DNA from: Lysobacter enzymogenes
GTDB taxonomy: Bacteria; Pseudomonadota; Gammaproteobacteria; Xanthomonadales; Xanthomonadaceae
Direction: 5' to 3'
NCBI RefSeq assembly: GCF_017355525.1
Contig: NZ_CP067395.1
Coordinates: forward strand, 4,619,001 to 4,683,000
Length of the DNA stretch: 64,000 nt
Shown here: one piece after another, positions 8,797 to 17,394 of the stretch
Layout: every line of letters begins with the position of its first letter
How positions within the stretch are numbered: the stretch's first letter is position 1
Position numbers and translations under genes: made by a program
Notes under the pieces: generated by a model
The model's input: only the letters and a program-made list of their open reading frames with translations
Databases searched by the model: none
What the model was told of the DNA's origin: nothing

Positions 8797-9717
8797 ATGA
8801 TCCGACTGCCCGACCTGGAAGCCTGGGCGATCTTCGCCAAGGTCGCCGAACTGGGCTCGTTCGCCCGCGCGGCGGAGGAGCTGAGCCTGTCGCAGGCGAC
8901 CGTGTCCAAGGCGGTGACGCGCCTGGAAACCCGGCTCAAGACCGGCCTGCTGCACCGCACCTCGCGGCGGATTTCGCTGACCGAGAGCGGCCGCGCCGCG
9001 CTCGAGCGCGCGGCGCGGATCCTGGCCGAGGGCGAGGCGGTCGAAGCCGAGGTCACCGCGCAGGCGCGCAGCCCGCGCGGGCGGGTGCGGCTGGCCGCGC
9101 CGATGTCGTTCGGCATCGCCCACCTGGCGCCGCTGCTGCCGCAGTTCATGGCCGAGTATCCCGAGATCGCGCTGGACATCGATTTCGACGACGGCGTCAC
9201 CGATCTGGTCGGCGGCGGCTACGACCTGGCCCTGCGCATCTCCGCGCTGGCCGATTCGAGCCTGCTGGCGCGGCGCCTGTGCGGCGTGCGCATCGTGCTG
9301 GTGGCCGCGCCCGCGTACCTGGACGCGCGCGGCCGGCCGAGCCATCCGCGCGAGCTCGCCGCGCACAGCGCCTTGGCCTACGCGTACTCGCGCTTCGGCA
9401 ACGCCTGGCGCTTCCACCACGCGCGCCACGGCGATTTCTCGCTGAGCGTGCCGGCGCCGCTGCGGGTCAACAACGCCGAAGCCTTGAACCCGGCGTTGCT
9501 GGCGGGGTTGGGCCTGGCGCTGCAACCCGAGTTCCTGGTCTGGCGCGAACTGCGCAGCGGCGCGCTGGAGGCGGTGATGCCGCAATGGGCGCCGCCGCCG
9601 ATCGCGCTGCACGTGGTCACGCCGCCGGGCCGCGCGCGGCCGGCGCGGGTGCAGGCCTTGATCGAGTATCTGGCCGGCAAGTTCGAATCCGCGCCGTGGG
9701 CCGATCCGCGCGGGTGA
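8797..9717 (+). CDS. LysR-family transcriptional regulator
   Basis: A 306-residue regulator. Residues 5-65 form the winged helix-turn-helix ([47 protein letters not shown]). Residues about 92-298 form the periplasmic-binding-protein-like effector domain beginning [13 protein letters not shown]. It belongs to the CrgA/DsdC-like group that commonly controls a divergent gene. The neighbour is the pirin gene, with shared operator repeats in between, so pirin (and perhaps the downstream hydrolase) is the likely target. The inducer is unknown. Confidence 0.9.
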   Translation: MIRLPDLEAWAIFAKVAELGSFARAAEELSLSQATVSKAVTRLETRLKTGLLHRTSRRISLTESGRAALERAARILAEGEAVEAEVTAQARSPRGRVRLAAPMSFGIAHLAPLLPQFMAEYPEIALDIDFDDGVTDLVGGGYDLALRISALADSSLLARRLCGVRIVLVAAPAYLDARGRPSHPRELAAHSALAYAYSRFGNAWRFHHARHGDFSLSVPAPLRVNNAEALNPALLAGLGLALQPEFLVWRELRSGALEAVMPQWAPPPIALHVVTPPGRARPARVQALIEYLAGKFESAPWADPRG

Positions 9718-9745
9718 GGGCGACGCGGGCGAGGGCGACGCGGGC
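9716..9745 (+). repeat. 15-bp tandem duplication after the LysR stop codon
   Basis: The unit GAGGGCGACGCGGGC occurs twice in direct succession (9716-9730, 9731-9745), starting inside the stop codon of the LysR gene. It is a short slippage-type repeat, with a further partial unit (GAGCG) after it. Confidence 0.7.
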
Positions 9746-9867
9746 GAGCGCGTGAGCGAACGTGAGCGCGCGCGGGTTCGCGTTTTGCGCGCCCGCTGCG
9801 TCGGAATGGATACGGCGCCGGCCGTCGCGGCCGCATCCGTAATCACTCAAACGCTAAGGAGATGGCG

Positions 9868-10446
9868 ATGTCCGCATCGAAGCGCATTACCGCAACGATC
9901 GTGCTGTTGCTCGCGTTCCAGGCCTGGGCGCCGGCGCAAGCCGCCAGCCTGCAGATCTGGAACGGATTCGCCTGGACGGACACGGGGTACGTGCGTTTCC
10001 GCGGTCCGGTCCAGTTCTCTTATGTGCGTTGGACCTTGCCCTGCGACATGGTCGTGTCGGTGACGGTCCTCAATGGCACCCCGAGCGTCACCGGCGCTTC
10101 GTTCAGCGGCAGCACGGGCTGCGCTTCGACCGCTGCGCAGGCCCTGTCCTGGCCCATCGCGATCTGGCCGTCTCCAGGCTCGACGGTGCCGGTCGTCGGC
10201 GCGCCGACGCCGAATCCGCCGGTGTACACGCTGGAACTGTTGGATGTGCGCTTCGCGGTCGGCGCGCCGCTCAATGTGTTCTGCCCGAGCGCCACCGGCA
10301 CCCACGACATCACCGCCTATCTGGACAGCACCAACTTCGTCGGCAGCAACAACAAGCTGGTGTTCGACTCGGCGCTGGGGCCGTGCAGGTTGCGCACTCA
10401 GACCTTCTCCGCCCTGGAAGCCGACGTGCCGCTGCGGGTGATCTGA
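9868..10446 (+). CDS. Secreted four-cysteine protein, PraB-like (paralogue of 46159-46740)
   Basis: A 192-residue protein with signal peptide ending APAQAA. The Met at 9868 is preferred over 9862 because AAGGAG (9856-9861) abuts the earlier ATG but sits 6 nt before the later one. The mature part is beta-rich, with four cysteines in the contexts LPCD, GCAS, VFCPS and GPCR. The same spacing and the end PLRVI recur in the protein at 46159-46740 (PVRVI). From memory it resembles the PraB (alkane-oxidation activator) family of small secreted proteins, but I cannot confirm membership. Role unknown. Confidence 0.6.
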   Translation: MSASKRITATIVLLLAFQAWAPAQAASLQIWNGFAWTDTGYVRFRGPVQFSYVRWTLPCDMVVSVTVLNGTPSVTGASFSGSTGCASTAAQALSWPIAIWPSPGSTVPVVGAPTPNPPVYTLELLDVRFAVGAPLNVFCPSATGTHDITAYLDSTNFVGSNNKLVFDSALGPCRLRTQTFSALEADVPLRVI

Positions 10447-10501
10447 CCGAGCCGCCGTCGTTCGATATCGACGCCCACGGCGGCGGCCCATCGCCGCCGC
10501 C

Positions 10502-11125
10502 TCAAGCCCTGCGCCCGACCAGCCCGTGATCCATCGCCAGCCGCACCAGCGCGCCTTCGCCGCGCACGTCGAGCTTGCTCAGCGCCCGCGCGCGCAAGGT
10601 GCGCACGGTCGATTCGGCGACATGCAGCGCGGTCGCGATGTCGCGGTTGCGCTGGCCGTCCAGCAGCATCCGCGCGACTTCCAGCTCGCGCGGGCTGAGC
10701 CGGTCGAACGGCGAGGATTCGAACAGCAGCCGGCCGCCGAGCGAATCGTCGATGAAGCGGCGGCCGGCGGCGACTTCGCGCAGCGCCCGCACCACCACCG
10801 CGCCGTCGCGCGACTTGGACACGTAGCCCAGGGCCCCGGCGGCGAGCAGGCGCCGCGGCAGCGGCCCGTCGCCGACCGCCGAGACGATCAGGATCCGCAG
10901 CGCCGGATCGCGTTGCAGCAGGCGCCGCACCAGGGTCAGGTCGTCGCCGTCGGGGCGGTTGAAGCCGCACAGCGCCACGTCGGCCCGCGACTGCGCCATC
11001 CGCAGCACCGCCTCGTGCGGATCGCCGGCTTCGCCGACCACATCGATGTCGCTGTGCGCGCCGAGGATCCAGCGCAGTCCGAGCCGGACCAGCGGCTGGT
11101 CGTCGACGATGAACACCCGGATCAT
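10502..11125 (-). CDS. LuxR/NarL-type response regulator with degenerate receiver
   Basis: A 207-residue protein with a receiver (1-120) and a LuxR-type helix-turn-helix (about 140-200; LSPRELEVARMLLDGQ, IATALHVAESTVRTLRARALSKL). The acidic pair D8-D9 and the SKS lysine are present. The phospho-acceptor position, however, reads ALCGFNRP instead of a DxNMP-like sequence, so residue 54 is Gly, not Asp. Phosphorylation of the canonical site is therefore impossible, and the protein may act constitutively or through ligand or partner binding. There is no kinase gene nearby. It diverges from the small gene at 11368. Confidence 0.85.
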   Translation of the reverse strand: MIRVFIVDDQPLVRLGLRWILGAHSDIDVVGEAGDPHEAVLRMAQSRADVALCGFNRPDGDDLTLVRRLLQRDPALRILIVSAVGDGPLPRRLLAAGALGYVSKSRDGAVVVRALREVAAGRRFIDDSLGGRLLFESSPFDRLSPRELEVARMLLDGQRNRDIATALHVAESTVRTLRARALSKLDVRGEGALVRLAMDHGLVGRRA

Positions 11126-11237
11126 GTCCCTATCGCTCCGTAGATGATGCGAGCGAATTTCCAGGCCGTTTCCAAGGTCCGCAACTCGCCCGCGGGCAAA
11201 GTGCGGTACGCCGACGCGAACGTCGGCGGATGCCTAC

Positions 11238-11267
11238 GTTACGTAACCGGATGTGTACGCCGGCGTA
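11238..11267. promoter_or_regulatory. Two adjacent palindromes in a divergent promoter region
   Basis: A 10-bp palindrome GTTACGTAAC (11238-11247) is followed by a 12-bp palindrome TACGCCGGCGTA (11256-11267) in the 242-nt gap between the LuxR-type regulator and the small plus-strand gene. They are candidate operator sites; the regulator is not known. Confidence 0.35.
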
Positions 11268-11367
11268 GACGCGCGCCGACGCCGAATCGGGGTTTTCCTA
11301 CATCCGTCACGTTTGCCGTTTGCTAGCGTGGCCTCGCCCCGCAGCGCGGGCCCGAACCGGAGTAGCG

Positions 11368-11631
11368 ATGTCCACGTCGATGACGATCTACGAAGTCGTT
11401 CCGCACGCGTCGAGCTTCTGGCGGCTGCGCATCAACGGCGCGCACGAGATCGCGTTCCCGAACCGCGACATCGCCCGCGCCGCGGCGCGGGTGCGCGCGC
11501 GCCGCCACAACCAGGACACCGGCGGCCATGCCGAGGTGTGGGTCGCGCGGCGCGACGGGCGCATGGACCGCGAGGCGGTGTTCGTCGGCGGCGCGACCGG
11601 CGCGCTGTGCGCGGAGTGGCGGCGGCAGTGA
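11368..11631 (+). CDS. Small DUF2188-like protein
   Basis: An 87-residue protein starting at 11368 (GGAG upstream). The sequence begins with YEVVPH and a tryptophan (FWRLRING), then an Arg/Ala-rich helix (DIARAAARVRARRH) and VWVARRDGRMDREAVF. This layout of a beta-strand with VPH, a charged helix and a final strand with RDGR is like the DUF2188 family, which often appears in two copies or near stress genes. Function unknown. It is divergent from the degenerate response regulator. Confidence 0.5.
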   Translation: MSTSMTIYEVVPHASSFWRLRINGAHEIAFPNRDIARAAARVRARRHNQDTGGHAEVWVARRDGRMDREAVFVGGATGALCAEWRRQ

Positions 11632-11770
11632 CGCCGCGGCGTCGGCGGGCACGGTTACGCCGCGCCCGTTCATGCGATTAGGCTTGCGCGGTCGAACCTC
11701 GCCCGCTGCGGCCGCAACGCGCGCGCAGCGCCGGGCCCGACGTCCCCTTCCTCGATTCGCCAGGACGACG

Positions 11771-12199
11771 ATGAACCGCCGCATGGAGCTTGCCCGCGCA
11801 CCGCTTGCGCTTTGCCTGATGTTTTCCTTCGCCGCGTTCGCGGCGCACGCCGTCGGCGCCGAGTCCGCCGCGGCCGCGCCGCGCGAGGCCGACACCCGCG
11901 AGGGCTACCGGCTGTGCCTGAAAGCCGCCGCCGCCAACGCCGCGATGATGGACTGCGCCGCGGTCGAATACCGTTACCAGCAGCAGCGCCTGGACAGCGT
12001 CTACGCCGAACTGAAGCGGCGACTGCCGAAGGACGCGCAGGCGCGCATGCAGACCCGGCAACGCGAGTGGACGCAAGGCCGCGAACGTCGTTGCGCGCCC
12101 GGCGAAGACGGCTCGCTCGCCGCGCTGGACGCGGCGATGTGCCGGGTCGACGAGACCGCGCTGCGCGCCGCCGAACTGGAAGCGCGGCTCGCGCGCTGA
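11771..12199 (+). CDS. Secreted LprI-like (DUF1311) protein
   Basis: A 142-residue protein. The signal peptide spans residues 1 to about 30 (MNRRMELARAPLALCLMFSFAAFAAHAVGA). The mature part shows the DUF1311/LprI layout: YRLCLKAAAANAAMMDCAAVEYRYQQQRLDSVYAELKRRL, then RQREWTQGRERRC and a terminal Cys-containing helix. Four cysteines are placed for two disulfides. Family members include periplasmic lysozyme inhibitors, but most, like this one, have no tested function. Start at the only suitable Met preceding the signal sequence. Confidence 0.75.
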   Translation: MNRRMELARAPLALCLMFSFAAFAAHAVGAESAAAAPREADTREGYRLCLKAAAANAAMMDCAAVEYRYQQQRLDSVYAELKRRLPKDAQARMQTRQREWTQGRERRCAPGEDGSLAALDAAMCRVDETALRAAELEARLAR

Positions 12200-12319
12200 A
12201 CGGGGCGCACGCGCGTGCACGAATACGCCTGCGCGCGCGCAGGCGCAAGCGCCGTACCGCGTCGGCCCATACCGCGGCGAAGCTTGTGGCTGCCGCCGCC
12301 GAACCACTACACTCGGCGC

Positions 12320-12514
12320 GCTACAGGTGTCCTGCCGCCCGCTCCAGGCGAGCGCGCAGGGTGAAACGGGAAGCCGGTGCGGACGCGAGTCCAAACCCGG
12401 CACTGCCCCCGCAACGGTAGGCGAGAAAAACCGGCATCGGCCACTGCGCGAACGCGCGGGAAGGCGCCGGCGGGACGCAACCGCGTCGCTCGCGAGTCCG
12501 GAGACCGGCCTGTG
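12320..12514 (+). promoter_or_regulatory. Cobalamin (B12) riboswitch
   Basis: All conserved blocks are readable on the plus strand in order: an opening CAGGTGT segment, AGGGTGAAACGGGAAGCCGG, the core CGGCACTGCCCCCGCAACGG followed by TAGGCGAG, GCCACTGCG with CGCGGGAAGGCG, and the B12 box AGTCCGGAGACCGGCCTG at 12495-12512. Such elements bind adenosyl- or aquocobalamin and usually repress btuB, cobalamin synthesis or B12-independent enzymes. Here the next gene is mmsA, 174 nt downstream on the same strand. The 12200-12319 stretch before it holds no gene. Confidence 0.93.
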
Positions 12515-12531
12515 GCGGACAGCATGCAGCG

Positions 12532-12550
12532 GCCGCGACCTCGTCGCGGC
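12532..12550 (+). promoter_or_regulatory. Candidate riboswitch expression-platform hairpin
   Basis: A perfect 8-bp stem, GCCGCGAC-CTC-GTCGCGGC, begins 18 nt after the riboswitch. It lacks a U-run. A second hairpin (CCCGC-CTTC-GCGGG) lies just before the mmsA ribosome-binding region (CGGAG near 12677). Either could transmit ligand binding to transcription or translation. The rest of the leader to 12687 shows no open frame. Confidence 0.4.
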
Positions 12551-12687
12551 GCGACGCGCTGTTCTCCTCGGGCGTTGCGGCGGGCGACCTGACGAGCGGA
12601 TGCGGTGCGGCGCGCGTGCGCCCGCCTTTCGCCCGGTCTTCGTTCGCGCATCGCCCGCCTTCGCGGGTGTGCGATCCGGAGACCAAC

Positions 12688-14211
12688 ATGAACGAAATGC
12701 ACCGCGTCGCGACCGATGTCGCGACCGTCAAGCTGCTGATCGACGGCGAATTCGTCGAATCGCGCAGCGCGCACTGGCGCGACGTCGTCAATCCCGCGAC
12801 CCAGGCCGTGCTGGCGCGCGTGCCGATGGCGACGCCCGAGGAAATCGACGCCGCCGTCGCCGCCGCGCAGCGCGCGTTCGCGAGCTGGCGCAAGACCCCG
12901 ATCGGCGCGCGCGCGCGGATCTTCCTCAAATACCAGCAGCTGATCCGCGAGCACATGGGCGAGCTGGCGGCGATCCTGACCGCCGAGCAGGGCAAGACCC
13001 TGCCCGACGCCGAAGGCGATGTGTTCCGCGGCCTGGAAGTGGTCGAGCACGCCGCCGCGATCGGCAACCTGCAACTCGGCGAACTGGCCAACAACGTCGC
13101 CGGCGGCGTCGACACCTACACCCTGCTGCAACCGCTCGGCGTGTGCGCCGGCATCACCCCGTTCAATTTCCCGGCGATGATTCCGCTGTGGATGTTCCCG
13201 ATGGCGATCGCCACCGGCAACACGTTCGTGCTCAAGCCGTCGGAGCAGGATCCGATGGTGACGATGCGGCTGGCGGAGCTGGCGCTGCAAGCCGGCATCC
13301 CGCGCGGCGTGCTCAACGTCGTGCACGGCGGCGAAGACGCGGTCAACGCGATCTGCGATCACCCCGACATCAAGGCGGTCTCGTTCGTCGGCTCGACCAA
13401 GGTCGGCACCCACGTCTACCGGCGCGCCTCGCTGGCCGGCAAGCGCGTGCAATGCATGATGGGCGCGAAGAACCATGCGGTGGTGCTGCCCGACGCGAAC
13501 AAGGAACAAACCCTCAACGCGCTCGCCGGCGCCGCGTTCGGCGCGGCCGGTCAGCGCTGCATGGCGGCGTCGACCGCGGTGTTGGTCGGCGCGGCCAACG
13601 AGTGGATTCCCGATCTCGTAGCCAAGGCGAAGGCGCTCAAGGTCGGCGCCGGCACCGACGCCGGCACCGACGTAGGCCCGGTGATTTCCTGCGCCGCGCG
13701 CGAACGCGTCGAAGGCCTGATCGCTTCGGGCGTGGCGCAGGGCGCGACGCTCGAACTCGACGGCCGCGCGCCGGCGGTCGACGGTTTCGAGCGCGGCAAT
13801 TTCGTCGGCCCGACGGTGTTCTCCGCGGTCAAGCCCGGCATGCGCATCTACGACGAGGAAATCTTCGGCCCGGTGCTGGTGATCCTGAGCGCGGACACGC
13901 TCGACGAGGCGATCGCCCTGGTCAACGCCAATCCCAACGGCAACGGCACCGCGATCTTCACCCAGTCCGGCGCGGCCGCGCGGCGTTTCCAGGAAGACAT
14001 CGACGTCGGCCAGGTCGGCATCAACCTGCCGATCCCGGTGCCGGTGCCGCTGTTCTCGTTCACCGGCTCGCGCGCGTCCAAGCTCGGCGACCTCGGCCCG
14101 TACGGCAAGCAGGCGGTGGCGTTCTACACCCAGACCAAGACCGTCACCGCGCGCTGGTTCGACGACGACACCGCGGGCCATGGCGTCAACACCACGATCA
14201 GCCTGAAGTAA
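12688..14211 (+). CDS. mmsA: Methylmalonate-semialdehyde dehydrogenase (CoA-acylating)
   Basis: A 507-residue member of the aldehyde dehydrogenase superfamily. It converts methylmalonate semialdehyde (valine catabolism) with CoA and NAD+ to propionyl-CoA and CO2. Family features are [61 protein letters not shown] and the nucleophile C291 in AGQRCMA. The start at 12688 follows GGAGACCAAC. It is the first gene of an operon; its stop overlaps the next start (TAATG). A cobalamin riboswitch precedes it. Confidence 0.95.
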   Translation: MNEMHRVATDVATVKLLIDGEFVESRSAHWRDVVNPATQAVLARVPMATPEEIDAAVAAAQRAFASWRKTPIGARARIFLKYQQLIREHMGELAAILTAEQGKTLPDAEGDVFRGLEVVEHAAAIGNLQLGELANNVAGGVDTYTLLQPLGVCAGITPFNFPAMIPLWMFPMAIATGNTFVLKPSEQDPMVTMRLAELALQAGIPRGVLNVVHGGEDAVNAICDHPDIKAVSFVGSTKVGTHVYRRASLAGKRVQCMMGAKNHAVVLPDANKEQTLNALAGAAFGAAGQRCMAASTAVLVGAANEWIPDLVAKAKALKVGAGTDAGTDVGPVISCAARERVEGLIASGVAQGATLELDGRAPAVDGFERGNFVGPTVFSAVKPGMRIYDEEIFGPVLVILSADTLDEAIALVNANPNGNGTAIFTQSGAAARRFQEDIDVGQVGINLPIPVPVPLFSFTGSRASKLGDLGPYGKQAVAFYTQTKTVTARWFDDDTAGHGVNTTISLK

Positions 14212-15401
14212 TGGCCGCGGTCATGAACTGGCAGGCCCACGCGGCCGCGCCGACCGGGCTCAGCGAGGAACAGGCGGCCTACCGCGAAGCCGCGCGCGAT
14301 TTCGCCCGCGCGCAGCTGGCGCCGCACGCGGCGCAATGGGACGCGCACAGCGTATTCCCGCGCGAAGCCATCGCCCAGGCTGGCGAGTTGGGCTTCTGCG
14401 GGCTGTACGTCGACGAGATCGCCGGCGGCTCGGGCCTGACACGGCTCGACGCGGCGATCGTGTTCGAGGAGCTGGCCGCGGCCGATCCGTCCACCGCGGC
14501 CTTCATCAGCATCCACAACATGGCGACCTGGATGTTCGCCGCGCACGCCGGCGAGGCGGTGCGCGCGCACTGGGGCGCGGAACTGGCCAGCGGCCGCAAG
14601 CTGGCCTCGTATTGCCTCACCGAACCCGGCGCCGGGTCGGACGCGGCCTCGCTGCGCACGCGTGCGGTGCGCGACGGCGGCGAGTACGTGATCGACGGCG
14701 CCAAGGCCTTCATCTCCGGCGCCGGGTCCACCGACCTGCTGGTGGTGATGGCGCGCACCGGCGGCGACGGCGCGCGCGGCATCAGCGCGTTCGCGGTGCC
14801 GGCCGACGCCGCGGGCATCGTCTACGGACGCAAGGAAGAAAAGCTGGGCTGGAACAGCCAGCCCACGCGCGGGATCTCGTTCGAAGGCGTGCGGGTGCCG
14901 GCGAGCCATCTGCTCGGCCGCGAAGGCGACGGCTTCAAGATCGCGATGAAAGGGCTCGACGGCGGCCGCCTCAACATCGCCAGCTGCTCGCTCGGCGCCG
15001 CGCAGGGCGCGTTGGACGCAGCGCGCCGCTACATGGGCGAGCGCCGCCAGTTCGGCAAGAAGCTCGCCGAGTTCCAGGCCTTGCAGTTCAAGCTGGCGGA
15101 CATGGCCACGCAACTGATCGCCTCGCGGCAGATGGTCCACACCGCCGCGCGCAAGCTCGACGCCGGCGCCGGCGACGCCACGGTGTGGTGCGCGATGGCC
15201 AAGCGCTTCGCCACCGACGCGGGCTTCGCGATCTGCAACGAAGCGCTGCAGATCCACGGCGGCAACGGCTACATGCGCGAATACCCGATCGAACGGCTGC
15301 TGCGCGACTGCCGCGTGCACCAGATCCTGGAAGGCACCAACGAGATCATGCGCGTGATCATCGCGCGCCACCTGCTCAACAGCGACGAGGAATTGCGATG
15401 A
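14211..15401 (+). CDS. Acyl-CoA dehydrogenase (isobutyryl-CoA dehydrogenase-like)
   Basis: A 396-residue flavoprotein. It carries YCLTEPGAGSDAASLRTRA (FAD/substrate loop), EKLGWNSQPTRGISFEGVRVP, GGRLNIASCSLGAAQGAL, ERRQFGKKLAEFQ and the C-terminal QIHGGNGYMREYPIERLLRD...EGTNEIMR with the catalytic glutamate region. Similarity and context fit isobutyryl-CoA dehydrogenase, which makes methacrylyl-CoA in valine breakdown. The start is the ATG overlapping the mmsA stop (TAATG); a second in-frame Met at 14223 is an alternative. The long open frame upstream is shadow. Confidence 0.9.
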   Translation: MAAVMNWQAHAAAPTGLSEEQAAYREAARDFARAQLAPHAAQWDAHSVFPREAIAQAGELGFCGLYVDEIAGGSGLTRLDAAIVFEELAAADPSTAAFISIHNMATWMFAAHAGEAVRAHWGAELASGRKLASYCLTEPGAGSDAASLRTRAVRDGGEYVIDGAKAFISGAGSTDLLVVMARTGGDGARGISAFAVPADAAGIVYGRKEEKLGWNSQPTRGISFEGVRVPASHLLGREGDGFKIAMKGLDGGRLNIASCSLGAAQGALDAARRYMGERRQFGKKLAEFQALQFKLADMATQLIASRQMVHTAARKLDAGAGDATVWCAMAKRFATDAGFAICNEALQIHGGNGYMREYPIERLLRDCRVHQILEGTNEIMRVIIARHLLNSDEELR

Positions 15402-16195
15402 GTTCCAGTGCGAACAAGGCTTACGCGGGCCTCAAGCTGCGCATCGACGGCCACACCGCGGTGGTGGAGCTGAGCAACCCGCCGGCCAACACCTGGACCC
15501 GCGACAGCCTGGCCGCTTTGCGCGACCTGGTCCGCGACCTCGACGCCGACCGCGAGGTCTACGCGCTGGTGATCGTCGGCGAAGGCGAGAAGTTCTTCAG
15601 CGCCGGCGCCGACCTCAAGCAGTTCGCCGACGGCGACAAGGCGCGCGCGCGCGAAGCCGCGCGCCGCTTCGGCGAAGCCTTCGAAACCCTCAGCGCGTTC
15701 CGCGGCGTGTCGATCGCCGCGATCAACGGCTACGCCATGGGCGGCGGCCTGGAATGCGCGCTGGCCTGCGACCTGCGCATCGTCGAGGAACAGGCGCAGC
15801 TGGCGCTGCCGGAGGCGACGGTCGGCCTGCTGCCGTGCGCCGGCGGCACCCAGAACCTGCCGCGGCTGGTCGGCGAAGGCTGGGCCAAGCGCATGATCCT
15901 GCTCGGCGAACGCATCGACGCGGCGACCGCGCTGCGCATCGGCCTGGTCGAGGAAGTGGTGGCCAAGGGCCAGGCGCTGACGCGCGCGCTGGAATGGGCC
16001 AAGCAAGCGGAAAAGCAGAGCCCGACCAGCGTCGCCGCGTGCAAGGCGCTGGTCCAGGCGACCCGCAGCCAGCCGCACGCGACCGCGCTGGTGCGCGAGC
16101 GCGAGGCCTTCGTCGACTTGTTCGACAGCGCCGACCAGGCCGAAGGCGTGGCCGCGTTCCTGGAAAAGCGCGCGCCGCAGTGGAAGAACGCATGA
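15398..16195 (+). CDS. Enoyl-CoA hydratase
   Basis: A 265-residue crotonase-fold enzyme with ATGA overlap to the preceding gene. The oxyanion-hole sequences are FFSAGADLKQF and INGYAMGGGLECALACD, and the two catalytic acidic positions occur in GGLECAL and ALPEATVGLLPCAGGTQ. In this operon it should hydrate methacrylyl-CoA to 3-hydroxyisobutyryl-CoA. It is distinguished from the next gene by its shorter length and the EATVGLLP motif of true hydratases. Confidence 0.9.
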   Translation: MSSSANKAYAGLKLRIDGHTAVVELSNPPANTWTRDSLAALRDLVRDLDADREVYALVIVGEGEKFFSAGADLKQFADGDKARAREAARRFGEAFETLSAFRGVSIAAINGYAMGGGLECALACDLRIVEEQAQLALPEATVGLLPCAGGTQNLPRLVGEGWAKRMILLGERIDAATALRIGLVEEVVAKGQALTRALEWAKQAEKQSPTSVAACKALVQATRSQPHATALVREREAFVDLFDSADQAEGVAAFLEKRAPQWKNA

Positions 16196-17394
16196 ACGCG
16201 AACCTCAAGTCCGAAGCGCAAGACGCCGCGCCCGCCGCGCCGGTGCGCTTCGAAGAACGCGAAGGCGCGTACGGCCGCATCGGCATCGCCACGCTCGACG
16301 CGCCGGCGACCTTGAACGGCCTGTCGCTGGAGATGGCGCAGCGGCTCGACGCGCAGCTGCGGCGCTGGGCCGACGACCCGACGCTGGCGATGGTGTGGCT
16401 GCAAGGCGCGGGCGAAAAAGCCTTCTGCGCCGGCGGCGACCTGCACGGCCTGTACCGCGGCATGCGCGAGCAGCAGGCGCGCGGCCGCTGGGGCGGCGAC
16501 GATTTCGCCGATCCGCGCGGCAACGTCCATGCCGAGGCGTTCTTCGAAACCGAATACCGCCTCGACTACCGCATCCATACGTTTCCCAAACCCTTGCTGT
16601 GCTGGGGCCACGGCATCGTCATGGGCGGCGGCATCGGCCTGATGGCCGGCGCCAGCCATCGGGTGGTCGGCGAGCGCTCGAAGCTGGCGTTCCCGGAAAT
16701 CACCGTCGGTTTGTATCCCGATGTCGGCGGCAGTTGGTTGCTGGCGCGGGTGCCCGAGCGCGCCGGCCTGTTCCTCGCCCTGACCGGCGCGCCGCTCAAC
16801 GCCGGCGACGCGATCCGCGCGGGTTTGGCCGATCACTACCTGCCCGAAGCCGCGCGCGCGCAGGCGCTGGACGCCGCGCTCGCCGCGCCGTGGAGCTTCG
16901 ACGCCGCGCGCGACCGCGCGACCCTGACCGTGCTGCTGCAAAGCCTCGCCGAACCGGCCCCGGCGGGACCGCTGCAACAGCGCGCCGACGCCGTCGCCGC
17001 GCTGTGCGCCGGCGATTCGCTGGAAGCCATCATCGGCCGCATCGAGGCGATCGACGCCGACGACGCGTGGTTGCAGAACGCGCGCAAGACCCTCGCCGCC
17101 GGCGCGCCGGGTTCGGCGCGGCTCGGCTTCGAACTGCAGCGCCGCGCCGCGTCGCTGTCGTTGGCCGACACCTTCCGCATGGAATATTGGGTCTCGCTGC
17201 ATTGCGCCGCGCACGGCGATTTCGCCGAGGGCATCCGCGCGCTGCTGATCGACAAGGACCGCAACCCGCGCTGGAACCCGGCGACGCTGGCGCAGGCCGA
17301 CGCGCACTGGGCCGCCGCTTTCTTCCACGTGCCCGAACCGGCGCGGCCGCATCCGCTGGCCGACCTGGGCGCCGCCACGGAGCCGCGCGCATGA
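16192..17394 (+). CDS. 3-hydroxyisobutyryl-CoA hydrolase
   Basis: A 400-residue crotonase-superfamily protein starting in an ATGA overlap. The longer C-terminal region, [35 protein letters not shown] and [22 protein letters not shown] are typical of HIBCH-type hydrolases rather than hydratases. The role is to release free 3-hydroxyisobutyrate from its CoA ester, feeding MmsB. The terminal [24 protein letters not shown] is the usual C-terminal HIBCH signature. Confidence 0.9.
   Translation: MNANLKSEAQDAAPAAPVRFEEREGAYGRIGIATLDAPATLNGLSLEMAQRLDAQLRRWADDPTLAMVWLQGAGEKAFCAGGDLHGLYRGMREQQARGRWGGDDFADPRGNVHAEAFFETEYRLDYRIHTFPKPLLCWGHGIVMGGGIGLMAGASHRVVGERSKLAFPEITVGLYPDVGGSWLLARVPERAGLFLALTGAPLNAGDAIRAGLADHYLPEAARAQALDAALAAPWSFDAARDRATLTVLLQSLAEPAPAGPLQQRADAVAALCAGDSLEAIIGRIEAIDADDAWLQNARKTLAAGAPGSARLGFELQRRAASLSLADTFRMEYWVSLHCAAHGDFAEGIRALLIDKDRNPRWNPATLAQADAHWAAAFFHVPEPARPHPLADLGAATEPRA

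Noticed and set aside
9862..9867. Start of the 9.9 kb secreted protein at ATG 9862
   Set aside because: The ribosome-binding site AAGGAG abuts this ATG with zero spacing; ATG 9868 has the correct spacing.
12327..14210. A long plus-strand extension upstream of the acyl-CoA dehydrogenase
   Set aside because: It runs through the riboswitch and mmsA in another frame and is Arg-rich; the real start is the ATG in TAATG at 14211.
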